A DNA stretch of 5,237 nucleotides from the NCBI GenBank assembly GCA_964354365.1, contig CAYGZM010000227.1, positions 1 to 5,237 on the forward strand. The letters run 5' to 3'. The stretch is from CAYGZM01 sp964354365. Its GTDB lineage: Bacteria > Planctomycetota > Phycisphaerae > Sedimentisphaerales > Anaerobacaceae. Under the pieces are notes generated by a model, which made no database searches, had not been told where the DNA came from, and was given only the letters and a program-made list of their open reading frames with translations. Shown here piece by piece: positions 1 through 5,237 of this stretch (position 1 is its first letter; each line of letters begins with the position of its first letter). Both the position numbers and the translations under genes were made by a program.

Positions 1-37
1 ACTTGTAAAGCCCTGTTGTGGCGTGACTTACGGCGAT

Positions 38-108
38 AGCGGGCGAAGGGAATCGAACCCTCCTGACTGGCTTGGGAAGCCAGTGCATTACCACTATGCT
101 ACGCCCGC
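38..108 (-). tRNA. tRNA-Gly (anticodon CCC)
   Basis: The minus strand folds into a complete cloverleaf: a 7-bp acceptor stem (GCGGGCG with CGCCCGC), a 4-bp D stem (GCAT/ATGC) with loop AGTGGTA, a 5-bp anticodon stem (CTGGC/GCCAG) with loop TTCCCAA, a 4-nt variable loop, and a T arm with loop TTCGATT closed by GAGGG/CCCTT (one G-U pair). The anticodon at 76-74 is CCC, which reads the glycine codon GGG. The discriminator base at 38 is U, as expected for bacterial glycine tRNAs. The bases after it read ATC, so the 3' CCA is not encoded and must be added by tRNA nucleotidyltransferase. The gene follows the last response regulator in the same direction and has its own promoter. Confidence 0.97.
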
Positions 109-136
109 AAGGTAACTCAAATCGTCCATACGAACA

Positions 137-166
137 AGTTTAGGCCATTTGCCTGTCCCTTGTCAA
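137..166 (-). promoter_or_regulatory. Probable sigma-70 type promoter of tRNA-Gly
   Basis: On the minus strand there is a perfect -35 hexamer TTGACA (166-161), an 18-bp spacer, and a -10-like hexamer TAAACT (142-137; four of six matches to TATAAT). Transcription would begin near position 130, about 20 nt before the mature tRNA 5' end at 108. The -35 hexamer lies inside a perfect 13-bp palindrome (157-169, CCCTTG around a central base). The -10 match is only moderate, so the call rests on the -35 box and its placement. Confidence 0.6.
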
Positions 167-241
167 GGGCTTTTGCTGGAAATTATCCGCTGCGCTGGGC
201 GGTCGGGGGAATTCTCCGGCGTCTGTGCGGTTCTGTTGTTC

Positions 242-700
242 TCAATGGGCAGGCTTTTCGGCTTTCTGTTCCCCGGGATTCTGGGGGGCGGCCGGCAACT
301 CGGGCGAACTCCACAACTGCTCGATTGTGCTCAGCGCCTCGACGAATTTCGCATAGCCCGGGGACTTGACAAGATACATGACGATGCCAAATTTGGCGGT
401 GGCGTCAATGTCCTGCTTTTCGTTGGACGTGCTCATAACCACAATGGGGATGTCTTTCAACGACTCTTGCGTCTTTATGATTTGGAGAAATTCCAGGCCG
501 TTTATTTTAGGCATGTTGAGGTCCATAAGAATCACGCAGGGAAGCTCGTTGTTTTCGTTTTTGAGGTATTCGAGGGCCTGCTCGCCGTTGGTTGTGCGGA
601 TCAGTTGGTTTGGGATTCTGAGCTGTTTGAGCGCGCGCTCCACGGTCATTACATCCACTCTGTCGTCTTCAATGAGCAGTATTGGCCTGGTGTCCGGCAT
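242..700 (-). CDS. Rcp1-like single-domain response regulator (copy 1)
   Basis: This 152-residue protein is a lone receiver (REC) domain with no output domain, probably the phosphorylation target of the kinase encoded just upstream. The acidic pocket is E11-D12-D13, the phospho-acceptor is D60 in LMDLNMPK, the switch residues are S90/T91 in MSTSN, and the conserved lysine is K112. The lysine is followed by Ser instead of Pro and a Trp occurs at 130 before an LP; both are features of the cyanobacterial Rcp1 family, the regulators paired with phytochrome kinases. A Pro/Ala/Lys-rich tail of about 20 residues follows the domain. The ATG is preceded by GGAG with a 7-nt spacer, inside the end of the kinase gene, which it overlaps by 32 bp; translation is therefore probably coupled. 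It is about 52% identical to the regulator at 2387-2812. The output is unknown; proteins like this act by protein contact or phosphorelay. Confidence 0.93.
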   Translation of the reverse strand: MPDTRPILLIEDDRVDVMTVERALKQLRIPNQLIRTTNGEQALEYLKNENNELPCVILMDLNMPKINGLEFLQIIKTQESLKDIPIVVMSTSNEKQDIDATAKFGIVMYLVKSPGYAKFVEALSTIEQLWSSPELPAAPQNPGEQKAEKPAH

Positions 701-2234
701 TGCCTGTCTCCGTTTGCCGTTTTGGCAGTGTGAACAGGAAGGTGCTGCCCTGTCCTACTTTTGATTCCACCCAGATTTTGCCGCCGTACATTTCAATAAT
801 CTTCTTCACTACGGTAAGTCCGACGCCGGTGCTCTCAAATTCGTCGCGGGCATTGAGCGTCTGGAACATCTGGAAGATTTTCTCGAAGTATCTTTCTTCA
901 ATGCCCGGCCCGTTGTCGGAGATGCTGAATCTCCAGCAGCCGTCTTCCTCGACGCAGCCGATCTTTACCATTCCCTGTGGTTTGTCCATATACTTGACTG
1001 CGTTGCTCAGGAGGTTCTGAAAGACTTGCGTTATGCGGGTCGGCTCGCAGGTAATCGTCGGCAGCTCACCTTCCGTCGTAATCGAGATGTTTTCCGGCGG
1101 GGCGAGCGCATCGATGATTTCCGGGACAAGCTGGTTCAGATTCACCGCAACGAGATTTTCTTTTATGCGTCCTACGCGGGAGTACTGGAGAATTCCATCA
1201 ATCAGGTTGTGCATTCTATCGACTCGATTTGAGAGAAGATTCATTTGCTCCCTGCCGTCTTCGTCAATTTTGTCGGCGTAATCCGACGAGATCCACTCTG
1301 TCAGGGTTTTGATCCCCCGCAGCGGGGCCTTCAAGTCGTGTGAGACTATGTATGCAAAATCCTTCAGCTCCTGATTGGCGCTCTCCAACTTGGCCAGGGT
1401 GCTGCGTTGTCTTGTCTCGATTGCCTTGCGGACGGCGATTTCTTCTTCGAGATTTGCGTTGGCGGAGGATAATTCGGCCGTGCGCTGTTGTACTCTTGTT
1501 TCCAGTTGCCCTTTTGCTTCCATTAATTCCCAGTCTCGCTTCTGTATTTGCTCGAGCATTTCGTTGAATGCGTCTATTAGTGAGCCTACCTCGTCGTTGC
1601 TTTGTTTCAGCGCTCGTTTTGAATAGTCCTTCTTCTGCGACACGGCCCTTGCGACGTCGGCCAGGTTCAGAATGGGTCGGGAGAGGATTATCTGCAGCCG
1701 CGACGAGACCAAGTAAGCGATCAAGACGGCAAAAACCAGGACCACAATGGTTATCCGGACAGTGCGCATCAGCATCCGGCGCATCGGCGTCAGGTCGGAG
1801 CGAAGGCATACGGCACCTATGCTCTTGCCGTCCAGGATGATACTTCTGAACACCGTCAGATAACCATCTGCAAAACTATGGCCGTCCTTTTGCATAAGAG
1901 GCGGTTGAATGCCGGCATCGACGCTGCTTCCGTAATAAGAAGCAAATTCCCCGCCGTCTTTTGAGTAAACGCCCGCAAATACGACGGAAGGCTTAACGTG
2001 AAGGCCTTTCAGTATCAGCTTTGCATCTTCGGCGTCCTGGAAGGCCACCGCGGCTGTGCAGCTCTCGGCGATCATTTCTGCGTGCACGGACAGGTCTTCT
2101 ATCATGTGGGTGCGGGAGGCGCGCCACTGCCACAAAATAAAGGCCGCGCCTGCCGACAACAGTGCTATAACACATGTCAGCATGATGATTGCAATCAGCT
2201 TGCGCTTTACCGTCATATTACGGATGACGTGCAT
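669..2234 (-). CDS. Membrane histidine kinase, CHASE8-like sensor plus HAMP
   Basis: A 521-residue sensor kinase of the inner membrane. Numbering from the ATG at 2234, it has TM1 at about 13-36, an extracytoplasmic region at about 37-158 resembling CHASE8 (the MTVKRKL start, DLSVHAEMIAES, AVAFQD, then a VYSKDG strand), TM2 at about 159-177, HAMP to about 230 (DEVGSLIDAFNEM), and a coiled coil at about 230-290. The HisKA helix carries phospho-acceptor H299 (FAYIVSHDLKAPLRGI). The ATPase domain has the N box (N411), G1 (D440-NGPG) and G2 (GVGLT at 470), so it should be catalytically active. Its core is about 75% identical to the kinase at 2781-3974 while its sensor half is unrelated. The frame stays open upstream to a TTG at 2285, but that codon has no ribosome site. 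The ATG at 2234 has GGGAGG at a rather long 14 nt, so the start is less certain than the gene. The signal sensed cannot be told. Confidence 0.93.
   Translation of the reverse strand: MHVIRNMTVKRKLIAIIMLTCVIALLSAGAAFILWQWRASRTHMIEDLSVHAEMIAESCTAAVAFQDAEDAKLILKGLHVKPSVVFAGVYSKDGGEFASYYGSSVDAGIQPPLMQKDGHSFADGYLTVFRSIILDGKSIGAVCLRSDLTPMRRMLMRTVRITIVVLVFAVLIAYLVSSRLQIILSRPILNLADVARAVSQKKDYSKRALKQSNDEVGSLIDAFNEMLEQIQKRDWELMEAKGQLETRVQQRTAELSSANANLEEEIAVRKAIETRQRSTLAKLESANQELKDFAYIVSHDLKAPLRGIKTLTEWISSDYADKIDEDGREQMNLLSNRVDRMHNLIDGILQYSRVGRIKENLVAVNLNQLVPEIIDALAPPENISITTEGELPTITCEPTRITQVFQNLLSNAVKYMDKPQGMVKIGCVEEDGCWRFSISDNGPGIEERYFEKIFQMFQTLNARDEFESTGVGLTVVKKIIEMYGGKIWVESKVGQGSTFLFTLPKRQTETGNAGHQANTAH
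708..711 (-). promoter_or_regulatory. Ribosome binding site of the copy 1 response regulator
   Basis: GGAG on the minus strand, 7 nt before the ATG at 700. It lies inside the last codons of the upstream kinase, so ribosomes finishing the kinase pass directly over it. Confidence 0.6.
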
Positions 2235-2386
2235 AGCCGGGCTGCCCGCCTCCCAGTGTTGATGGATCTGTCCATGAATATGCAATTGTGTTGACTTACT
2301 TGTGGAATACGGCGCCGGTCATTGGCGAGGGCAGACGCTCGGCCCGTGCGTTCTGCGACCTTCCAGGGGGGCCGTTCCGGGAAGCA
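2235..2386. other. Intergenic leader between copy 2 regulator and CHASE8 kinase
   Basis: This 152-bp spacer separates the two kinase-regulator cassettes. It contains GGGAGG on the minus strand (2254-2249), the likely ribosome site of the downstream kinase, and a small inverted repeat ATGGA-TCTG-TCCAT (2262-2275). Just after the regulator's stop there is a weak CTTCC/GGAAG hairpin with no T run, so no convincing terminator. I found no clear -35/-10 pair. Both cassettes may therefore sit on one transcript, but a promoter unlike the sigma-70 consensus cannot be excluded. Confidence 0.5.
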
Positions 2387-2812
2387 TTATTTTTGCATAT
2401 ACTCAGGCATTTCGCTCAGTGTCCAGTACAGGTTAATCACACGAATCGTCTCGACAAAGTCGGAATAATCAGCAGACTTGACCATATAGCCTGCAACACT
2501 CAGCTCAAAGCTCTCCACAATGTCGCGCTGCTCGTCCGAGGTGGTCAGGACTACAACCGGAATTTTTTTGAGGTCCTCATCGGCCTTGGCTATCTTGAGA
2601 AATTCGATTCCATTCATCTTAGGCATATTCAGGTCCAGAAGAATAAGGCACGGGTTCTGAGTGCCGGCATCGCGTAAGTATTCCAGCGCCTTCTCGCCAT
2701 CGCCGACACGGATCAGCTCGTTGGTGACCTTGAGGTCTTTCAGCGCTCGCCGCACTGTCATTGCGTCGATATTGTCATCTTCAACAAGCAGTATTGGTTT
2801 CGGTTTTTTCAT
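2387..2812 (-). CDS. Rcp1-like single-domain response regulator (copy 2)
   Basis: A 141-residue stand-alone receiver domain, the presumed partner of the PAS kinase just upstream. It has the acidic pocket E11-D12-D13, phospho-acceptor D60 (LLDLNMPK), switch threonines T90/T91 in LTTSDEQRDI and lysine K112 followed by Ser, with W130 near the end. These positions match copy 1 exactly and fit the Rcp1 family. There is no DNA-binding or enzymatic output domain. The ATG is preceded by GAGGAG with a 7-nt spacer, located inside the kinase gene, and the reading frames overlap by 32 bp as in the other pair. Unlike copy 1 it lacks the Pro/Ala-rich tail and ends about 11 residues earlier. Phosphotransfer from the neighbouring kinase is inferred from gene order, and cross-talk with the paralogous kinase is plausible because the kinase cores are so similar. 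Confidence 0.94.
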   Translation of the reverse strand: MKKPKPILLVEDDNIDAMTVRRALKDLKVTNELIRVGDGEKALEYLRDAGTQNPCLILLDLNMPKMNGIEFLKIAKADEDLKKIPVVVLTTSDEQRDIVESFELSVAGYMVKSADYSDFVETIRVINLYWTLSEMPEYMQK

Positions 2813-3974
2813 CTTTTGACTCCTCTTTTTGTGTTGGTATGGTGAAATAGAATGTGCTTCCTTCGCCTAATTTGGACTCAACCCAGATTTTGCCTCCGTG
2901 CATTTCCACGATTTTTCTGACTATGGTAAGTCCCACGCCGGTGCTTTCCATCTCATCTTGCGCACGGAGCGTCTGGAACATTTGGAAGATTCTCTCGAAG
3001 TGCTTTTCATCGATGCCGGGGCCGTTGTCGGAGACGCTGAGTTTCCAGCAGCCGTCCTCTTCGACGCACCCTACGGTCACTTGCCCCTCCGGCTTATCCA
3101 TATACTTGACTGCGTTGCCCAGGAGGTTCTGGAAGACCTGTGTGATGCGGGTCGGCTCGAACGGGATTGTGGGCAGCTCGTTCGCAATTCTGATCGAGAC
3201 GTTCTCCGGCGGTGCTATCGAGTCGATGACTTGCGCAACAAGCTCGTTGAGATTCACCGAAGCGCGCTGCCCTTTGTCGCGCGTGACCCTTGAATACTGA
3301 AGCACGCCCTCAATCAGGTTGTGCATTCGCTCAACGCGTTTCGTCAGCATGTTCATTTGTTCTCTGCCGTTCTCGTCGAGCTTGTCCGCGTAGTCGGCGC
3401 TGATCCATTCCACCAGGCTCTTGATCCCCCGCAGCGGCGCCTTCAGATCGTGCGATACTATGTACGCGAAGTCTTTAAGCTCACGGCTGATGCTTTCCAC
3501 GTCAGTCAGCAGTCTGGCCTGCCTTTGCTCGGCCTGTTTGCGCCAGGTGATGTCTTTGGCTATATGGACGGAACCGGCAACGTCGCCGTTTTCAGCAAAT
3601 ACGGGGGAAGTGGAGACTTCGAGATAGACTCCAAGATGCGGTTCGAAGAACTCCGCTCTGTGTGGCTTTCCGGAGCGCAGGGTCTCCCGGTGAGGGCAGT
3701 CCGGCGGGGGCTGTTCTGTTCCGTGGACCAGCTTGTAGCAGGTCATCCCGACGATGTCTTCGGGCCTCATTCCGAAGGCATCAGCAAAGGCTTTATTGAC
3801 CTTCAAAAACCTGAAATTGTTGTCGTGAAGCGAAACAAGATCAGTAATGGAGTCAAAGGTGGCTTTCCATTCATCTGCGTCTTGCCTGAACCTTTCCTCG
3901 GACTTGCACACCGGAGCAGGCGCTCCGGCTCGCTGTGAGGGAGACTTCAAAGCGGTGTTCTGTTCATTACTCAT
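2781..3974 (-). CDS. Soluble PAS-domain histidine kinase
   Basis: A 397-residue kinase with no membrane segment, so cytoplasmic. After a polar N-terminus, a PAS domain spans about 33-146 (WKATFDSITDLVSLHD to HIAKDITWRKQAE), followed by a short linker helix. The HisKA helix carries phospho-acceptor H175 (FAYIVSHDLKAPLRGI). The ATPase domain has the N box (N287), G1 (D316-NGPG), an F box (IFQMFQ, about 329-334) and G2 (GVGLT at 347), so all catalytic motifs are present. The PAS domain has a Cys/His-rich loop (C79, H84, C93, H95), seen in some PAS sensors of anaerobes; a bound ligand is possible but unproven. The ATG has AAGGAG 8 nt upstream and lies 16 bp from the assembly gap, so its promoter is not visible. 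The end overlaps the downstream regulator by 32 bp. The C-terminal 230 residues parallel those of the CHASE8 kinase. Confidence 0.95.
   Translation of the reverse strand: MSNEQNTALKSPSQRAGAPAPVCKSEERFRQDADEWKATFDSITDLVSLHDNNFRFLKVNKAFADAFGMRPEDIVGMTCYKLVHGTEQPPPDCPHRETLRSGKPHRAEFFEPHLGVYLEVSTSPVFAENGDVAGSVHIAKDITWRKQAEQRQARLLTDVESISRELKDFAYIVSHDLKAPLRGIKSLVEWISADYADKLDENGREQMNMLTKRVERMHNLIEGVLQYSRVTRDKGQRASVNLNELVAQVIDSIAPPENVSIRIANELPTIPFEPTRITQVFQNLLGNAVKYMDKPEGQVTVGCVEEDGCWKLSVSDNGPGIDEKHFERIFQMFQTLRAQDEMESTGVGLTIVRKIVEMHGGKIWVESKLGEGSTFYFTIPTQKEESKDEKTETNTAC
2820..2825 (-). promoter_or_regulatory. Ribosome binding site of the copy 2 response regulator
   Basis: GAGGAG on the minus strand, 7 nt before the ATG at 2812. 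It is embedded in the C-terminal codons of the PAS kinase, which supports translational coupling of kinase and regulator. Confidence 0.75.
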
Positions 3975-3982
3975 CTGCGTAG

Positions 3983-3988
3983 CTCCTT
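3983..3988 (-). promoter_or_regulatory. Ribosome binding site of the PAS kinase
   Basis: AAGGAG on the minus strand, 8 nt before the ATG at 3974. It supports this start; everything beyond position 3990 is unsequenced gap. Confidence 0.75.
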
Positions 3989-3990
3989 AT

Positions 3991-4090
3991 NNNNNNNNNN
4001 NNNNNNNNNNNNNNNNNNNNNNNNNNNNNNNNNNNNNNNNNNNNNNNNNNNNNNNNNNNNNNNNNNNNNNNNNNNNNNNNNNNNNNNNNN
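3991..4090. other. Assembly gap (100 N)
   Basis: Exactly 100 N in a row. A round 100 is a common placeholder for a gap of unknown length, so the true distance between the PAS kinase and the NarL-type regulator is unknown and further genes could be missing. The promoter of the kinase cassettes is probably lost here. Confidence 0.98.
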
Positions 4091-4285
4091 GGGCGACGAA
4101 TATCCCTTCCAGGATAGGTCGGCGTTTTCAGGGCGTGAATTACCCAGGGAATCTCTTGTTTTACTACTCAAATAACCTGGGGTCAGAGTTGAGGCGTAAG
4201 GCTTGTGGCAATGTGAATACCGGACTTCGCAGGGCGGATCGAACCGGCGTACATCGCAGAGCGTCGCCGGGATTTGCCGGACGGG
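4091..4285. other. Gene-free stretch next to the gap, possible REP-like repeat
   Basis: These 195 bp follow the stop codon of the NarL-type regulator. I see no start with a ribosome site and no recognisable protein in any frame. The stretch carries CCCAGG (4143-4148) and CCTGGG (4176-4181) as inverted arms around a 27-nt spacer. The segment ACCTGGGGTCAGAG (4175-4188) resembles GGGGTCAGA-type repeats that I recall near REP-associated transposases in some bacteria; this resemblance is from memory and unverified. A weak CCGG-based hairpin just after the regulator stop has no T run. Confidence 0.3.
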
Positions 4286-4978
4286 TTATGGGGTGGATTG
4301 AGAAAGCTGCTCAAGGGGCCGGGGGCTTAAGTGTGCGCAGGTCAGTCCCTCGCTTATCGCGTACTTGACCAGCTCGGCTACGCTCGTCAGATGCACCTTC
4401 TTCATCAGCTGACTGCGATGCCACTCGATTGTCTTGACGCTCAGGTGCAGCTCTTCCGCGATTTTCTTTGTTGACATGCCCTCCGCGATTAACTGGAGCA
4501 CTTCCCGCTCCCTGTCGGTCAGGACGGAATAGGCGGAGTTGTTCTGTTCAGGCCGGCGGTTTATATATCCTTCGACTACCACGCCGGTTATCTCGGAGCT
4601 GAGGTACGTGTGGTTGGCGGCGACGCTGCGTATTGCCGTGACGAGCTCCTGATACCCGCAGCGCTTCGGCACGAAACCCGAAGCGCCCGCCCTGAGCGCC
4701 TCGCAGACGCAGCGCCTGTCCGATTCTTCCGAGAGCATCACCACTTTGGTATCGGGCAGCTCGTGGACTATCTGGCGGGCGGCCTCAATGCCGTTGAGGT
4801 TGGGCATGGTAATATCCATAACAACGACGTCGGGCTGCAGCTCCCTGGCAAGCTGCACTGCCGCTCGGCCGTCCTGTGCATTGGCGACAACCTCCATTCC
4901 AATTTCATTGTTGAGCAGCGAGGCGACCGCTTCCTGCAGGATCTTATGGTCATCCGCGATCAGTATTCTTATTCCCAC
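4286..4978 (-). CDS. NarL/FixJ-family response regulator (REC + LuxR HTH)
   Basis: A 230-residue DNA-binding response regulator. The receiver domain (about 3-120) has acidic pocket D9-D10, phospho-acceptor D55 (VVMDITMPN), switch S83 and K105. After a linker, a LuxR-type helix-turn-helix spans about 153-212 (LTDREREVLQLIAEG, then LSVKTIEWHRSQLMKKV, then AELVKYAISEGL), typical of NarL-group activators that bind DNA as dimers on phosphorylation. I chose the GTG at 4978: GAGGAG stands 6 nt upstream and the receiver begins immediately (VGIRILIADDH). The frame is open further upstream, but those codons overlap a different, better-supported coding frame (5034-5237). The length is usual for the family. 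No kinase lies directly beside it; the two Rcp1-type cassettes beyond the gap may or may not feed it. Target genes are unknown; the deacetylase gene upstream, 55 bp away, hints at cell-surface polysaccharide, by proximity only. Confidence 0.95.
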   Translation of the reverse strand: MGIRILIADDHKILQEAVASLLNNEIGMEVVANAQDGRAAVQLARELQPDVVVMDITMPNLNGIEAARQIVHELPDTKVVMLSEESDRRCVCEALRAGASGFVPKRCGYQELVTAIRSVAANHTYLSSEITGVVVEGYINRRPEQNNSAYSVLTDREREVLQLIAEGMSTKKIAEELHLSVKTIEWHRSQLMKKVHLTSVAELVKYAISEGLTCAHLSPRPLEQLSQSTP

Positions 4979-4984
4979 GATGGT

Positions 4985-4990
4985 CTCCTC
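4985..4990 (-). promoter_or_regulatory. Ribosome binding site that sets the NarL-type regulator start
   Basis: GAGGAG on the minus strand with a 6-nt spacer to the GTG at 4978. This places the start at the first residue of the receiver domain and argues against an N-terminal extension of 77 residues that the open frame would allow. Confidence 0.8.
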
Positions 4991-5033
4991 AGACAATGGA
5001 CGTTGGTCTGCGTCGAATGGCAATTGGCCGATA

Positions 5034-5237
5034 TCAGTTAAAGAATCCTTCCAGGAATTTGTAAAAGGTGAACGGGTTCCAGTTGCCGACCTTGACCCTG
5101 GGCAGCTCATAACGGTTTGTTGCAGCGGCGGCACTGACAGTTCCATAGGAGCCGGCGCACGCCAAAGTGAAGCCAATGTTTTCCAGTGTGGCGGCAGTCT
5201 CCATGCCATATTCTTCTTCGCCGCCGAACGGATACGA
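5034..5237 (-). CDS. C-terminal fragment of probable polysaccharide deacetylase (partial)
   Basis: The last 67 codons of a gene whose 5' part lies beyond the window edge; it ends at TGA (5036-5034). The translation begins SYPFGGEEEYGMET, continues ENIGFTLACAGSYGTVS, and has YELPRVKVGNWNPFTFYKFL before the end. This order (a YPFG strand, a Tyr...Glu-Thr helix, GF.LA, a GxVS segment, then LPR..V..W and a closing F..FL helix) is that of the C-terminal part of the NodB-homology domain, carbohydrate esterase family 4. Such enzymes remove N-acetyl groups from polysaccharides, often in exopolysaccharide synthesis. The metal-binding Asp/His motifs lie in the missing part, so activity cannot be judged. 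The gene is 55 bp upstream of the NarL-type regulator and co-directional. The frame overlaps an apparent N-terminal extension of that regulator, which is therefore spurious. Confidence 0.65.
   Translation of the reverse strand, partial: SYPFGGEEEYGMETAATLENIGFTLACAGSYGTVSAAAATNRYELPRVKVGNWNPFTFYKFLEGFFN

Noticed and set aside
187..202. CCGC...GCGG hairpin after the copy 1 regulator as a terminator (minus strand, followed by ATAATTT)
   Set aside because: The stem is only 4 bp with an 8-nt loop and there is no real T run. Termination before the tRNA promoter is likely, but this site is too weak to call.
242..700. Receiver lysine followed by Ser instead of the usual Lys-Pro, as if the active site were degenerate
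   Set aside because: Both regulators here have Lys-Ser, and Lys-Ser is normal in the Rcp1 family; all phospho-acceptor and acidic residues are present.
149..733. Long plus-strand open frame (194 codons) opposite the copy 1 regulator, and similar ones at 2288-2677 and 3321-3938
   Set aside because: They lie antisense to well-supported signalling genes, show no recognisable domain, and appear at matching places over paralogous genes, as expected of mirror frames produced by codon bias.
2262..2275. Inverted repeat ATGGA-TCTG-TCCAT upstream of the CHASE8 kinase as an operator
   Set aside because: A 5-bp repeat in 14 bp is expected by chance, and no promoter elements are seen beside it.
2235..2285. 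TTG at 2285 as the start of the CHASE8 kinase
   Set aside because: No Shine-Dalgarno sequence precedes it, and the extra 17 residues (including HQHWEAG) do not look like the family's N-terminus, which begins close to the IRNMTVKRKL segment.
3971..4171. Minus-strand open frame running through the gap just upstream of the PAS kinase
   Set aside because: It consists largely of N, begins at a TTG without a ribosome site, and shows no recognisable protein; the PAS kinase already has a well-placed start.
4262..4283. CCGG-based hairpin just after the NarL-type regulator stop as a terminator
   Set aside because: Short, bulged stem and no T run on the minus strand.

Overview
All recognisable features in this window lie on the minus strand. 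Read in the direction of transcription they are: the C-terminal end of a probable polysaccharide deacetylase (5237-5034), a NarL/LuxR-type response regulator (4978-4286), a gene-free stretch running into a 100-base run of N (an assembly gap, 3991-4090), a soluble PAS histidine kinase (3974-2781), an Rcp1-like single-domain response regulator (2812-2387), a membrane-bound CHASE8/HAMP-type histidine kinase (2234-669), a second Rcp1-like response regulator (700-242), and a tRNA-Gly(CCC) gene (108-38) with its own promoter.

The core of the window is a tandem duplication of a kinase-regulator cassette. From the dimerisation/phosphotransfer helix of each kinase through most of its regulator, the two copies align without gaps at a constant offset of 2112 bp. 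The kinase cores are identical at about 162 of 216 residues (75%) by hand count, the regulators at about 67 of 130 (52%). Both kinase-regulator junctions overlap by exactly 32 bp, and in both the kinase stop codon is made from the bases encoding the regulator's conserved acidic-pocket motif. The sensor halves are unrelated: one kinase has a cytoplasmic PAS domain with a Cys/His-rich loop, the other two membrane helices flanking an extracytoplasmic domain. The pattern suggests one signalling core duplicated and coupled to two different inputs.

Neither Rcp1-like regulator has an output domain, so they presumably act by protein contact or as phosphotransfer intermediates. The only DNA-binding regulator in view is the NarL-type protein on the other side of the gap. 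Whether it belongs to the same circuit cannot be decided here because the gap hides the upstream region of the first kinase.

The organism is a bacterium with moderately high GC and Shine-Dalgarno-led genes; its tRNA gene does not encode CCA. The gene content (Rcp1-like regulators, DFAYIVSHDLKAPLRGI-type kinases, exopolysaccharide-type deacetylase) would fit an environmental lineage such as Planctomycetota or a similar group, but this is a weak guess and the sequence does not fix the taxon. The 100-base N run suggests a scaffolded draft or metagenome assembly. I see no CRISPR array, phage gene or complete insertion sequence, and most of the window looks like ordinary, if neatly duplicated, two-component signalling.
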